From the NCBI GenBank assembly GCA_001303665.1, contig LJUF01000015.1:8064-41894 (forward strand): a stretch of DNA of 33,831 bases, in the 5' to 3' direction. The stretch comes from Phycisphaerae bacterium SM23_33 (GTDB taxonomy: Bacteria; Planctomycetota; Phycisphaerae; SM23-33). The stretch's first letter is position 1; each line of letters begins with the position of its first letter. The translations under genes were made by a program, and so were the position numbers. The notes under the pieces are model-generated. The model ran no database searches. It had not been told where the DNA came from and saw only the letters and a list, made by a program, of their open reading frames with translations. Positions 1 through 7,566 of the stretch are shown here, one piece after another.

Positions 1-630
1 CTGCCGCTCCTCGCTGACGTTCAGCGGCACCTTCACCGGCCACTTCTGCTGCATCGTTACCGACATGGTCTCGCCGTCGCGGCTGAGGGTGGCGATTTCC
101 TCTTCCACGGTGTATTCCCCGCCGGGGGCCACCTTCTCGACATTCCACTCATCGCGCGCCCCGAACGGAACCATGAGCTGGTGCTCGAAGATGCCTTCGG
201 GGACGGTCCCGAGCGTATCACCGGCCGCCACGACCTGGCCCGGTTCAGCCGCGGGGGTGAACTGCCACTTCTTCTGGGTGTCCAGGGCGTGGACGTACAC
301 GCCGGGCGTGAGGAAGTAACCCTCGGTCTGGCCCACTTGGTAGAGAGGGTTCTGCAGGCCGTCGTACACCTGCCCCAGCAGCCCCGGGCCCAGCACCACC
401 GAAAGCATCTCGCTGGTGAACTCCGCGTGGTCCCCCACCTTGAGTCCGCGGGTCTCCTCGAAGACCTGCAGGTCGGCCCGGTTGCCGCGCACGCGGATGA
501 CCTCGCTCAGCAGGCGTCGGCCGTCGCCGCGGCAGCAGTACGCCACGGCGTTCTGCACCACGTCGTGGTCCAGCTCAGCCGTCACCATGTTTCCGAAAAC
601 GGCAACGATTCTTCCCGTAACCGATTCCAT
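1..630 (-). CDS. atpA: V-type ATP synthase subunit A, N-terminal part (3' end outside window)
   Basis: This is the catalytic A subunit of a V/A-type rotary ATPase, the nucleotide-binding subunit of the cytoplasmic V1 head that couples ATP turnover to ion movement across the membrane. The 210 residues present begin MESVTGRIVAVFGNMV and form the beta-barrel and the start of the non-homologous insert, ending at a QKWPVKVPLNVSEERQ segment that matches the family's conserved WPVR stretch just before the nucleotide-binding domain. The P-loop lies beyond the window edge; full-length family members are near 580-600 residues. The ATG at 630 directly follows the stop of the DUF2764 gene (TAGATG), so translation is probably coupled. 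The order E > DUF2764 > A matches V-ATPase operons of chlamydiae and spirochaetes. Subunits B, D, I and K would be expected further downstream (inference). Confidence 0.93.
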   Translation of the reverse strand, partial: MESVTGRIVAVFGNMVTAELDHDVVQNAVAYCCRGDGRRLLSEVIRVRGNRADLQVFEETRGLKVGDHAEFTSEMLSVVLGPGLLGQVYDGLQNPLYQVGQTEGYFLTPGVYVHALDTQKKWQFTPAAEPGQVVAAGDTLGTVPEGIFEHQLMVPFGARDEWNVEKVAPGGEYTVEEEIATLSRDGETMSVTMQQKWPVKVPLNVSEERQ

Positions 631-1335
631 CTACGCGTCCTGACTGATTGTGTTCCCGGCCTCCTCACGAGCGAGGACATGCCACCTGCTCACCAGGATG
701 AGCCTTCTTGCGTAGGCCGCCAGTTCGTCCAAGGCAAAGCTGAAGTACTGCGAGTGCTCCTGGGTCCACCGCCAGCGGCCTTCGTCCAGGACGCGCAAGG
801 CGGCCAGGGGGTTGGGCGCCTCCGACCAGGCCGCCACGACGTCGTCCACGCCCGCCTCCGCGAGGGCGAGCTCCTCGGCCACCAGGTAGTTCTGCGGATC
901 CAGCTTCAGGGCCGCCGCCCGGGCGACGACCAGGGCGTTGCGCAGCCCCACCTCGAATCCGACCCAGCGGCGGGCGAAGTCGCAGCGGCGCTGCCCGGCC
1001 AGGCGGTCCACGTACCGGTAGTAGGCCTCCCAGATCGCGTCGGCCGGGATGCGCCGCGCTGCGGCCGGCTCCACCGAAAGGAATTGCGGCAGGGGCGCCT
1101 CGCCGCGGGCCTGCTCGCGCGTCAACACGGCCGGCGTGGGGGCGGGGATCTCGCCGGCCATCGCCGCTTCGCGCAGCACCAGGTCGTGATCCAGCAGCAG
1201 GGCGTCGATCAGGCCCGCCGCGGCGGCGTCTTCCGCCGCCATTCGCCGGAAGTCCGCCAGCTCCACGGGAGGCGTCTCGCCCAGGACCGGCAAGCCCGGC
1301 AGCGATGTCAGAAGGAAGTAGTACCGTCTGGCCAT
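631..1335 (-). CDS. DUF2764 family protein of the V-type ATPase operon
   Basis: A 234-residue soluble protein starting MARRYYFLLTSLPGL. The opening (a tyrosine-rich start followed by a short strand and SLPxL) and the position between subunits E and A identify it as DUF2764, a family found almost only in V-ATPase operons and often thought to stand in for a stator or assembly component such as subunit C. That role is inference. The rest is mostly helical and rich in Ala, Glu and Arg, with no membrane segment or signal peptide. An earlier in-frame ATG at 1368 would overlap the end of the subunit E gene by 20 bases; the ATG at 1335 gives the characteristic N-terminus and a 13-base gap, so it is preferred. 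The stop abuts the ATG of atpA. Confidence 0.82.
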   Translation of the reverse strand: MARRYYFLLTSLPGLPVLGETPPVELADFRRMAAEDAAAAGLIDALLLDHDLVLREAAMAGEIPAPTPAVLTREQARGEAPLPQFLSVEPAAARRIPADAIWEAYYRYVDRLAGQRRCDFARRWVGFEVGLRNALVVARAAALKLDPQNYLVAEELALAEAGVDDVVAAWSEAPNPLAALRVLDEGRWRWTQEHSQYFSFALDELAAYARRLILVSRWHVLAREEAGNTISQDA

Positions 1336-1348
1336 GGCGATACCGGCG

Positions 1349-1984
1349 CTACTGGCCCTTTTCGGCAATGACCTGATCGATCGTCTGGCGGATCCGGGGG
1401 GAGAGCATCTCGCCCAGGACCGACGCCACGGATTCCGGCGTCACCTCCACCACCCCGCCGGTGGCGTTGTACTCGAACCCCGCGGACTTGAGCTTGCCCT
1501 TGAGGTCGATGCGCGATTGCCAGTCCTCCCGGCCGCGCTGCTTCATTTCGCTGATGGCCCACTCGGTCGCGACCTTGAGCTTCTCCTCGCTGACCCGCAC
1601 TTCCACCGGCTGGTCGCCCGTGGCGTCACTCTCGGCATACTGCACGCAGACGTCGTGCAGCAGCACCCGGAGGAAGCCATCGTCATTGAGGGTCTGTTCG
1701 GCCGCCTCGCGCAGAACGGTCTCCAGCACGGCCACGATCGTTTCGCGCAGTCGCAGCAGCGCGTCCCGCGAGGCCAGTTGCAGCTCGTTCCGTCCCTGCC
1801 GGAGCGTCTGCTCGCCCTTCTCGCCGGCGTCCTTACGGATGCGCTCGGCCTCGGCCTGGGCATCCGCGATGATCTTGTCAGCCTGGGCCTTGGCCTGGTC
1901 CACAATCTTGGCGGCCTCGGCCCGCCCGGCATCCACGCCCTCTTCCTGCAACCTCTGCACAAAGGTCTCAATTGAGCCCGCCAT
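1349..1984 (-). CDS. atpE: V-type ATP synthase subunit E
   Basis: Peripheral-stalk subunit E of a V/A-type ATPase, 211 residues from MAGSIETFVQRLQEEG. The N-terminal 100 residues form a long charged helix rich in Ala, Glu, Lys and Arg (for example AKIVDQAKAQADKIIADAQ), as expected for the coiled-coil stalk that pairs with subunit G. The C-terminal part is a globular alpha/beta domain that contacts the head. An in-frame GTG at 1996 is open, but a GGAG lies 6 bases before the ATG at 1984, while the upstream GGAGG sits only one base from the GTG, so 1984 is chosen. It is the first gene of the operon visible here. Confidence 0.9.
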   Translation of the reverse strand: MAGSIETFVQRLQEEGVDAGRAEAAKIVDQAKAQADKIIADAQAEAERIRKDAGEKGEQTLRQGRNELQLASRDALLRLRETIVAVLETVLREAAEQTLNDDGFLRVLLHDVCVQYAESDATGDQPVEVRVSEEKLKVATEWAISEMKQRGREDWQSRIDLKGKLKSAGFEYNATGGVVEVTPESVASVLGEMLSPRIRQTIDQVIAEKGQ

Positions 1985-2041
1985 AGGCAACTCCACGCCT
2001 CCCCTGCCCGTGCTCGCGCACAGCTTCGCTTATGACATCGG

Positions 2042-2070
2042 CATATTCGCTAAGAGCTATAACCTCACAA
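2042..2070 (-). promoter_or_regulatory. Candidate promoter of the V-ATPase operon
   Basis: In an AT-rich island in otherwise GC-rich DNA, the minus strand carries TTGTGA (2070-2065), a 17-base spacer and AATATG (2047-2042), about 60 bases before the subunit E start. The -10 match is mediocre, and an alternative pair (TGTAAT / TATAGC) lies slightly upstream. Assignment rests on position and base composition. Confidence 0.35.
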
Positions 2071-2396
2071 AGCATTTATTACAGCCGCACGCCAGGCGAA
2101 CTCAAGGCTTCGACCTCACCGCGTACACGACCTCAGGATCTTCACCAACAGACATCCCAGCGTCGGACCCGAGCAACCGAATTCCAGTGCCCGTATCCTA
2201 CGCAATCCGGGCCGCCGGCGCAAGTGGTTTCTCAAACCTCGCCACTGCCACCATTCTATGTGCTGCTGGCAAGGCCCGCGCAAAAAGGGTAAGCTCGCAC
2301 CGGCTCGGCGCGGGCTCAGGCGGCGGAATGGCCGGTTCCGCCGGCCGGGCCCGTTCAGGCCGCAGTGGAGGATCCGATTGTGCCCGGAGTACCCAC
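2071..2396 (+). other. Intergenic region between divergent V-ATPase and methyltransferase genes
   Basis: This stretch has long open frames on both strands, but they look like GC-rich shadows: their translations are Ser/Arg/Pro-rich with no recognisable domain. The plus-strand frame that continues into the methyltransferase is open well upstream of it, so an upstream start (for example the ATG at 2328) cannot be fully excluded. No RNA gene or clear terminator was seen. Confidence 0.4.
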
Positions 2397-3137
2397 GTGA
2401 GCCAAGTGTTCCGCAGCGACGACTGGCAGCGGTACCGGATGGACTGGCACCACCCCCACCGCCAGCTCGAGCCGCCGGCAAAGGAGATCGCCATCGTCGA
2501 TGACGCCCTGGCCGTGCTGCGGCAGGCGGGCCTGCCGGACGTGCCCTACGACCGTGAGAAGATGCTCGCGCACCGCGCGGCCGTGGCGGAGCTGTTTGAA
2601 ATCCCCTGGACGGCGATCACGCCGCGGATGGAACGCCTGCTGTACGCCATCAACGCGGCGGCCCGCCCGGCCCACATGATCGCGGCCGGGGTGTTCTGCG
2701 GCTTCACGTTCATCTCAAACGCCGGAGCCGCCGTCGGGCCGGGGGCGTGCTACGCCGCCGGCCAGCTCATCGGCATCGAGATCAAACCCGAGGAAGCCCA
2801 ACGCGCCGAGCGGAACGTCCGCCGGATCGACCCGACCGGCGTGGCCCGGGTGGTGGCGGCCGACGCCGTGGAGTTTGCCGGGAGATTCCGCGACCCGATC
2901 CACCTGCTGTATCTCGACGCCGACGGGGCCGGCGGAAAGGGCAAGGGCATCTACCTGGACATCCTTCAGGCCGCCTACGACCGCATCCCGCCCGGCGGGG
3001 TCGTGCTGGCGCATAACAGCGTGAACGGGGGCAATCGCATCCAGCCTTACCTGGACTTCGTCCGCGACGAACACCATTTCGGCGCCAGCGTCAACGCGGT
3101 CCTCGACGCGGAAGGCCTGGAGGTATCGATGAGATAG
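2397..3137 (+). CDS. Class I SAM-dependent methyltransferase (O-methyltransferase-like)
   Basis: A 246-residue protein with a Rossmann-type methyltransferase fold. After a helical N-terminal cap (about 1-90), residues near 95-120 (MIAAGVFCGFTFISNAG) take the place of the Gly-rich SAM-binding motif I. They are followed by an acidic motif II region (LIGIEIKPEEAQRAERNV) and DPIHLLYLDADGAGG as the motif IV equivalent. GGVVLAHNSV near the C-terminus matches the catechol/caffeoyl-CoA O-methyltransferase group, in which PGG and an Asn/Asp follow the substrate pocket. The substrate is unknown. The GTG start at 2397 has a GGAG 8 bases upstream. The gene stands alone between two minus-strand operons and converges on the creatininase gene with a 32-base gap. 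Confidence 0.7.
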   Translation: MSQVFRSDDWQRYRMDWHHPHRQLEPPAKEIAIVDDALAVLRQAGLPDVPYDREKMLAHRAAVAELFEIPWTAITPRMERLLYAINAAARPAHMIAAGVFCGFTFISNAGAAVGPGACYAAGQLIGIEIKPEEAQRAERNVRRIDPTGVARVVAADAVEFAGRFRDPIHLLYLDADGAGGKGKGIYLDILQAAYDRIPPGGVVLAHNSVNGGNRIQPYLDFVRDEHHFGASVNAVLDAEGLEVSMR

Positions 3138-3169
3138 CGCCGCGCCCCAGCCGCCCTTCGCACGCGGCG

Positions 3170-3976
3170 TCATGGGGCGGCCCCGGACGACTTCCGCCCT
3201 GACTCCAGCCTGCGGATCAAGTCCACGAGCACGGCGACCATGCCCTGGAAGATCTTGCGGCCCCATTCGGCGCTGGCCTTGGTCGGATCGCCCTGGACGC
3301 CGACCTTCATGTCATCGTGCTGGCGAATCCTGGGCACGACGGCCGGGTCGTCCACCAGCTTCTCGCCGACGAAGATGCCGAGCTGGCCGGCAAAGAGCTT
3401 CCGCATGAATTCGGGGGAATCCACCGGCATGTCCGGGCGGACCCACTCCGGCTTCAGGTGCATCATCAGGGACGTTTCGTAGAAGCCCGCGTGGCAGTCG
3501 AGGTGGCCGACGGGAGACGTCCCGCCCAGCCCGTCCTGGCTGAAGACCGTCGCCTGGGCCACCATCACGTCCGGCGGCAGATTCCGCAGCCACTGGGCCA
3601 TCTTGGCGCCCAGCTCCAGCATCTGAAGGAAGATCGTGTCGCCGTGGCCGGGAACCAGAATGATCGTCTTGAAGGCCTGCCTGGCCAGAGACTCCACCGT
3701 GTCGGCCACCATCAGTGAGACGGTCTGGGGGGAGAGGTTGATCGTCCCGGGCAGGGTTCCGCCGGAGTATCCGCAGGTGTAGGGCGGCGTCACGAACGCG
3801 CCCGTCTGCTCGGCCGCGGCCTTGCAGGTTTCGTAGCCGATGAGTGTGTCGGTGCACAGCGGCAGGTGGTAGCCGTGCTGCTCAGTCACCCCCATGGGCA
3901 CCAGGACTGTCTGGGTTTCCTTCAGGGCCTCCATCACGTCCTGGACGGTCATGGACTCCATCAGTTTGGCGGGCAT
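3170..3976 (-). CDS. Creatininase family protein (creatinine amidohydrolase-like)
   Basis: A 268-residue cytoplasmic metal-dependent amidohydrolase-type protein. The metal-site segment GVTEQHGYHLPLCTDT (Glu32, His34, Asp43) is intact. The second metal-binding motif reads PGHGDT (His111) where most of the family has GHGGN, and the later conserved segment is HAGFYETSLM where HAGE-x-ETS is usual. The fold and first metal site are therefore conserved, but the active site is altered. Family members act on creatinine, formamide intermediates of riboflavin/F420 synthesis or mycofactocin peptides; the substrate here is unknown. The ATG at 3976 has AAGGAG 6 bases upstream. It lies 40 bases downstream of the M14 peptidase gene on the same strand, probably one operon. 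Confidence 0.8.
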   Translation of the reverse strand: MPAKLMESMTVQDVMEALKETQTVLVPMGVTEQHGYHLPLCTDTLIGYETCKAAAEQTGAFVTPPYTCGYSGGTLPGTINLSPQTVSLMVADTVESLARQAFKTIILVPGHGDTIFLQMLELGAKMAQWLRNLPPDVMVAQATVFSQDGLGGTSPVGHLDCHAGFYETSLMMHLKPEWVRPDMPVDSPEFMRKLFAGQLGIFVGEKLVDDPAVVPRIRQHDDMKVGVQGDPTKASAEWGRKIFQGMVAVLVDLIRRLESGRKSSGAAP

Positions 3977-4016
3977 GAATCGCTCCTTCGGCCGTCGGCG
4001 CCGCCGGCGTCGGCGG

Positions 4017-5159
4017 TCACTGTTTTCCGGAACCCAGCAGGCGGGCGCTGATGGCCTGGGCCAGGGCGGCCCCCAGCCGGTGGTAGTCGTCCATCCCGTA
4101 GTACGTCGTTCCGTTGCCCTGGTAGCTGATCTCCAGGGAGATAGCCTCCGCGCCCAGGACGGTCTGGGCCCAGGTCCGGCTGCTCATGCCGGCGTAGATG
4201 AAGGCGGTGGGACTTGGGGCAACATGCGACGTCGGCGAGCGGATGTCCTCCGGGCAGGCGGCCTGGAAGGCCAAGGCGAATTCCTCGGCGATGGGGTTGG
4301 CCGGGGAATCGGGGTCCCAGCCCCGCAGCGGGACGTAATTGGCCTGCTCGCCGTGGCCGGGAGCGTGAATGTCGGCAAAGAAGACGCGCTTGGCCGCGCC
4401 CTTGAGCCGTTCGGCGTCGCGCTGCACCGCGCCGACTTCGGGACGCCTCGGCCCCGGCGGGCCGTACGCCCGGTTGCAGTCGTGAGGCCACGGATCCTTG
4501 CCGTAGCTGCCGGCAATGGCGTCGTCGAGGTCGACGATGGGCACCGCCCACCAGGTGATGCTCTCGTACAGGCGTTTCTCGGCAGCCACGTGCCGCAGCA
4601 GGCCGTCCAGCACCCAGGAGCCGGGGGTCTCGCCGGCGTGGTGGCGGGCGGTCAGCATCACGGCCGGGCGGCCGGCGTCAGGCAGGCTGCTGAAGACCCT
4701 CGGCAGCGGGCGACTGCCCAGGGTGAGGCCGATCATCGTCTTCTGGAACGCCCCACCCAGCTCGTCCAGGGTGGCATCCAGGTCGGCCAGTTGGTACGGG
4801 AAGCAGTGGGCCAACTCGACGGCGTCGCCGCCGGCGTCCAGGTCCCAGGCCCACTCCACCCGGCCGCCGGGCGTCTGGAGCCGCTGGGGGGTGCCGATTC
4901 GCGCCCAGGGCCGGGGCTGCCGGCGGGCCACCGGACGATTGGCTGACCAGTCCACCCCGCCCAGGGTCTGCTCCGGATTGGCCAGCACGATCCTGGCTGC
5001 GCGGCCGGCCAGGGCGGTGACGCGAAAGTGGAACCACAGCGCCTGCGGGCAGTTCCTGGGCTCGGCCGCGAAACGCAACACCGGCCGATCGGCCGATTCG
5101 TCAACCTCCAACAACAGGCCGTTGCCGCCGGGAAAATCCGTCCGCCATGAAATCGACAT
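4017..5159 (-). CDS. M14-family zinc carboxypeptidase (cytosolic-carboxypeptidase-like)
   Basis: A 380-residue protein with no signal peptide. Residues 1-130 form a beta-rich N-terminal domain like the one preceding the catalytic domain in cytosolic carboxypeptidases and related bacterial M14 enzymes. The catalytic domain shows the zinc ligands His174 and Glu177 in ARHHAGETPG and His265 in DIHAPGHGE. The substrate-carboxylate pair Asn229-Arg230 (DCNRAYG) and a late LEISYQG segment supplying the general-base glutamate are also present. It would remove a C-terminal residue, or cleave an amide next to a free carboxylate; the substrate is unknown. The ATG at 5159 has a perfect GGAGG 6 bases upstream, so the longer frame to 5243 is rejected. 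The creatininase gene follows after 40 bases; the pair suggests stepwise breakdown of one amide substrate (inference). Confidence 0.8.
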   Translation of the reverse strand: MSISWRTDFPGGNGLLLEVDESADRPVLRFAAEPRNCPQALWFHFRVTALAGRAARIVLANPEQTLGGVDWSANRPVARRQPRPWARIGTPQRLQTPGGRVEWAWDLDAGGDAVELAHCFPYQLADLDATLDELGGAFQKTMIGLTLGSRPLPRVFSSLPDAGRPAVMLTARHHAGETPGSWVLDGLLRHVAAEKRLYESITWWAVPIVDLDDAIAGSYGKDPWPHDCNRAYGPPGPRRPEVGAVQRDAERLKGAAKRVFFADIHAPGHGEQANYVPLRGWDPDSPANPIAEEFALAFQAACPEDIRSPTSHVAPSPTAFIYAGMSSRTWAQTVLGAEAISLEISYQGNGTTYYGMDDYHRLGAALAQAISARLLGSGKQ

Positions 5160-5298
5160 CGAAGGCCTCCGACCGCGATCACCGAGGAAACAGCGGACAA
5201 AGGGACCACGAAGAACGGAGAAATGCAAGTCTGCAGCCGGCAAGGAAGGGGTGGCGGTTCCGCAGCGGCCGCCTCGGCGGCTCCGGCAGGAAGCAGGC

Positions 5299-6294
5299 TC
5301 AGAACTGCCGCAGGAAGCGGACGTCGTTCTCGAACAGCAGGCGGATATCGGGGATGTTGTACTTCCGCATCAGCATCCGCTCGATGCCCAGCCCGAAGGC
5401 CCAGCCCGTGTACCTTTCGGAGTCGTACCCGACGGCCTCCAGGACGTTGGGATCGACCATGCCGCAGCCGCCCAGCTCCAGCCAGGCCGTCGAGCCGTCC
5501 GCGTAATGGAAGAGCATGTCCACTTCCGCCGAGGGCTCGGTGAAGGGGAAGAAGCTGGGGCGAAAGCGCGTCGCCACCTCCGGGCCGAAGTAGGCCTTGC
5601 AGAACTGGTCGACGTCGCTTTTCAAGTCGGCCATGGTCACGCCCTCGTCGACGTACAGGCCCTCGAGCTGGTGGAACATGTAGCTGTGGGTGGCATCCAC
5701 GGTGTCGGGGCGGTACACCCGCCCCGGGCTGATCACGCGCACGGGGGGCGGCTGCGATTCCATCACCCGGATCTGGACGGTCGAGGTCTGGCTGCGAAGC
5801 ATGACCGAAGGGGTGATGTAGAAATTCGCGAGTTCATCGCGGGCCAGGTGATCCGGCGGGATGTTCAGCGCCTCGAAGTTGTGGCGCTCATCCTCGACCT
5901 CCGGGCCGTAGGCGACGGAGAACCCCATCCGAGCGAAGATCTCGGTGATCTCCTCGATGGTCTGGGTGATGACGTGCCGGTGGCCGATCCGCAGCCCCGC
6001 TCCGGGCAAGGTGACGTCGACGGCCAGCCTGCGGCTTTCCTCCCCGCCGCCCAGCTCGGCCTTGCGCCGCTCATAGGCGGCCGTGAGGGTGTTCTTCACC
6101 TCATTGGCCAGCCGGCCAAAGTCGCGGCGCTGCTCCGGGGAAAGCTCCTTCAGCAGCGTCATCGCGGCCCGGACCGCGCCCTTCATGCCCAGGTAGCGAA
6201 TCCGCCACTTCTCCAGCGTGTCGGCGTCGACGACGAGGTGCAGCGCCTCCATCGCCTCCTGGCGAAGCCTCTCAAGCCGGACGTCTGATGCCAC
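5299..6294 (-). CDS. pheS: Phenylalanyl-tRNA synthetase alpha subunit
   Basis: Catalytic alpha subunit of the heterotetrameric synthetase that charges tRNA-Phe. It is 331 residues, the usual length. Residues 1-85 form the N-terminal coiled coil. The class II core follows, with motif 1 around GHRHVITQTIEEITEIF, motif 2 around MLRSQTSTVQIRVM and HQLEGLYVDEG, and motif 3 GLGIERMLMRKYNIPDIR. The Trp/Glu-rich WLELGGCGMVDPNVL pocket is intact. The start is a GTG at 6294 with GGAG 6 bases before it. It is the last gene of thrS-infC-rpmI-rplT-pheS, 35 bases after rplT. The beta-subunit gene pheT, which usually follows pheS, is not here; an unrelated peptidase gene follows. Confidence 0.97.
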   Translation of the reverse strand: MASDVRLERLRQEAMEALHLVVDADTLEKWRIRYLGMKGAVRAAMTLLKELSPEQRRDFGRLANEVKNTLTAAYERRKAELGGGEESRRLAVDVTLPGAGLRIGHRHVITQTIEEITEIFARMGFSVAYGPEVEDERHNFEALNIPPDHLARDELANFYITPSVMLRSQTSTVQIRVMESQPPPVRVISPGRVYRPDTVDATHSYMFHQLEGLYVDEGVTMADLKSDVDQFCKAYFGPEVATRFRPSFFPFTEPSAEVDMLFHYADGSTAWLELGGCGMVDPNVLEAVGYDSERYTGWAFGLGIERMLMRKYNIPDIRLLFENDVRFLRQF

Positions 6295-6329
6295 CTCTGT
6301 CTCCGACCCCGCCGGCCGGGCCCCGCCAG

Positions 6330-6968
6330 CTACCCCTTGGGGTCGTCTTGGCCCTTGGACTTTTTCCTGGCAGGCCTCTTCGGGGCGGGCTTGCTGGCCC
6401 TGGGCTTGGCGGCGGTCTTCTTCCTGGCGGGCTTGGCCTTTTCACGGGCCTTGGCCGCTGCCGGGGCCTTCTTGGCTGCTCGTCTTCGCGCGGGCTTGGG
6501 TTCCTCCTTCGCCGCGGGCTCCTTGGCGACCTCGACGGGCTCGGCTTGGGCCTGGGCGGCTTTCGGTCTGGGCTCGGCCGCAACCTTTTGCGCGGCGGGC
6601 TCTACCGGCTCGGCACGCTTCTGCCCGGCCGCCACGGCGACCAAGTCGTCGAAGGCCGCCGGGTCGGACACAGCCAAGTCGGCCAGGACCTTCCGATTGA
6701 CGGAAACGTGATTCTGCGACAATCCGTGCATGAAGCGGCTGTAGTTCAACCCTCGCCGTCGGCAGGCGGCCGAAATCCGGGTGATCCAAAGCTGGCGGAA
6801 CTCGCGCTTCTTGAGCTTGCGGCCGACGATGGCGTGCTGGCCGGCACGCAGCAAGGCCTCCCGGGCCACGCGGTACCGGCGAGAGGCGGCGCCGATATAG
6901 CCCCGGGCAGCCCTCAGAATCTTCTTGTGCTTGCGGGCGCGGGCGGCGCCCTTTCTTGCTCGTGGCAT
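6330..6968 (-). CDS. rplT: 50S ribosomal protein L20 with a long basic C-terminal extension
   Basis: Residues 1 to about 115 are a complete L20 (MPRARKGAARARKHKKILR through HGLSQNHVSVNRKVLADLAV). L20 binds 23S rRNA early in large-subunit assembly. Standard L20 stops at about 118 residues, but this one continues for a further 97. The tail is first acidic/Ala/Pro-rich, then strongly basic with repeated AKK, ARKK and PARK units resembling histone H1 or bacterial AlgP/Hc1 tails. Base composition and frame continue smoothly, so the tail appears to be truly translated. The ATG at 6968 has GAGGAG 6 bases upstream; a GTG directly before it is not needed. Confidence 0.93.
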   Translation of the reverse strand: MPRARKGAARARKHKKILRAARGYIGAASRRYRVAREALLRAGQHAIVGRKLKKREFRQLWITRISAACRRRGLNYSRFMHGLSQNHVSVNRKVLADLAVSDPAAFDDLVAVAAGQKRAEPVEPAAQKVAAEPRPKAAQAQAEPVEVAKEPAAKEEPKPARRRAAKKAPAAAKAREKAKPARKKTAAKPRASKPAPKRPARKKSKGQDDPKG

Positions 6969-7050
6969 CACAAGCTCCTCAAGGGCCGGTGAACGATCCC
7001 GCCTGAGGAAGTCCGTTCGCAGTCCCAGTCGGCCTCACGAATACGTATTC

Positions 7051-7245
7051 TCACAGTCCCAGCAGCTTCTTGGCTTGCTTTGCAAAGCACTTGGAGACGC
7101 CTCTGCCTTGACGCAGGAAGCGGACCCGCTTAGGCGTCTTCCGCGACTTCAGATGCCGGCCCAGAGGCCGGCCGCGCCGCAACTTGCCCCTCCCGGTCAC
7201 CTTGATCCGCTTGGCCACAGCTTTGCTTGTCTTCATCTTCGGCAT
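7051..7245 (-). CDS. rpmI: 50S ribosomal protein L35
   Basis: A 64-residue, very basic L35, a structural protein of the large ribosomal subunit. It begins MPKMKTSKAVAKRIKVTGRG, the family signature, and ends near AKQAKKLLGL. The frame is open to 7335, but the extra 30 residues are not part of L35, so the ATG at 7245 is chosen even though its ribosome-binding site is weak. It lies between infC and rplT in the conserved infC-rpmI-rplT order, with 78 bases to rplT. Confidence 0.95.
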   Translation of the reverse strand: MPKMKTSKAVAKRIKVTGRGKLRRGRPLGRHLKSRKTPKRVRFLRQGRGVSKCFAKQAKKLLGL

Positions 7246-7566
7246 AAGCACAGGCTCGAATCGTTTGACCAATAAGGCCCTTGGCAGGCCAGTTGTCGGC
7301 GACGGCGAATCCGACTCGCGGAAAGGCAACGCCAACCGCCGCCCGGCACATAGAACAGCGTATTCTAATCAGCGCCCCGGCCCTGGAAAAGCTTTTTCCG
7401 GCGCATTTCGGCAGGAGAGACGCCGACCCCGTTTACAGGGCTTTGAGGGCACTGAAGATTCCCCCTGGGCTGTCTGACGCCGGCCAGCTCCATCTTCCGG
7501 ATGGGCGGCAACACACACATCGGCAGCCTGCCCGAGACCCACGGGCCGAGCCCGGCCGCAACAGAC
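7246..7566 (-). other. infC-rpmI intergenic leader with candidate internal promoter
   Basis: This 321-base gap is long for an infC-rpmI junction. It holds a candidate promoter (see 7362-7390) and a run of short inverted repeats after it, such as GTCGG/CCGAC (within about 7292-7315) and GGCC/GGCC just before rpmI. In several bacteria this is where L20 binds its own messenger to repress rpmI-rplT; here that role is only suggested by position. No additional gene was recognised. Confidence 0.4.
7362..7390 (-). promoter_or_regulatory. Candidate promoter for rpmI-rplT-pheS
   Basis: The minus strand reads TTTTCC (7390-7385), a 17-base spacer and TAGAAT (7367-7362) followed by A. The same TAGAATA -10 recurs before other genes in this window. 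The -35 overlaps a near-palindrome (GGAAAA..TTTTTCC on the plus strand, 7385-7399). Transcription would start about 110 bases before rpmI. Confidence 0.45.
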
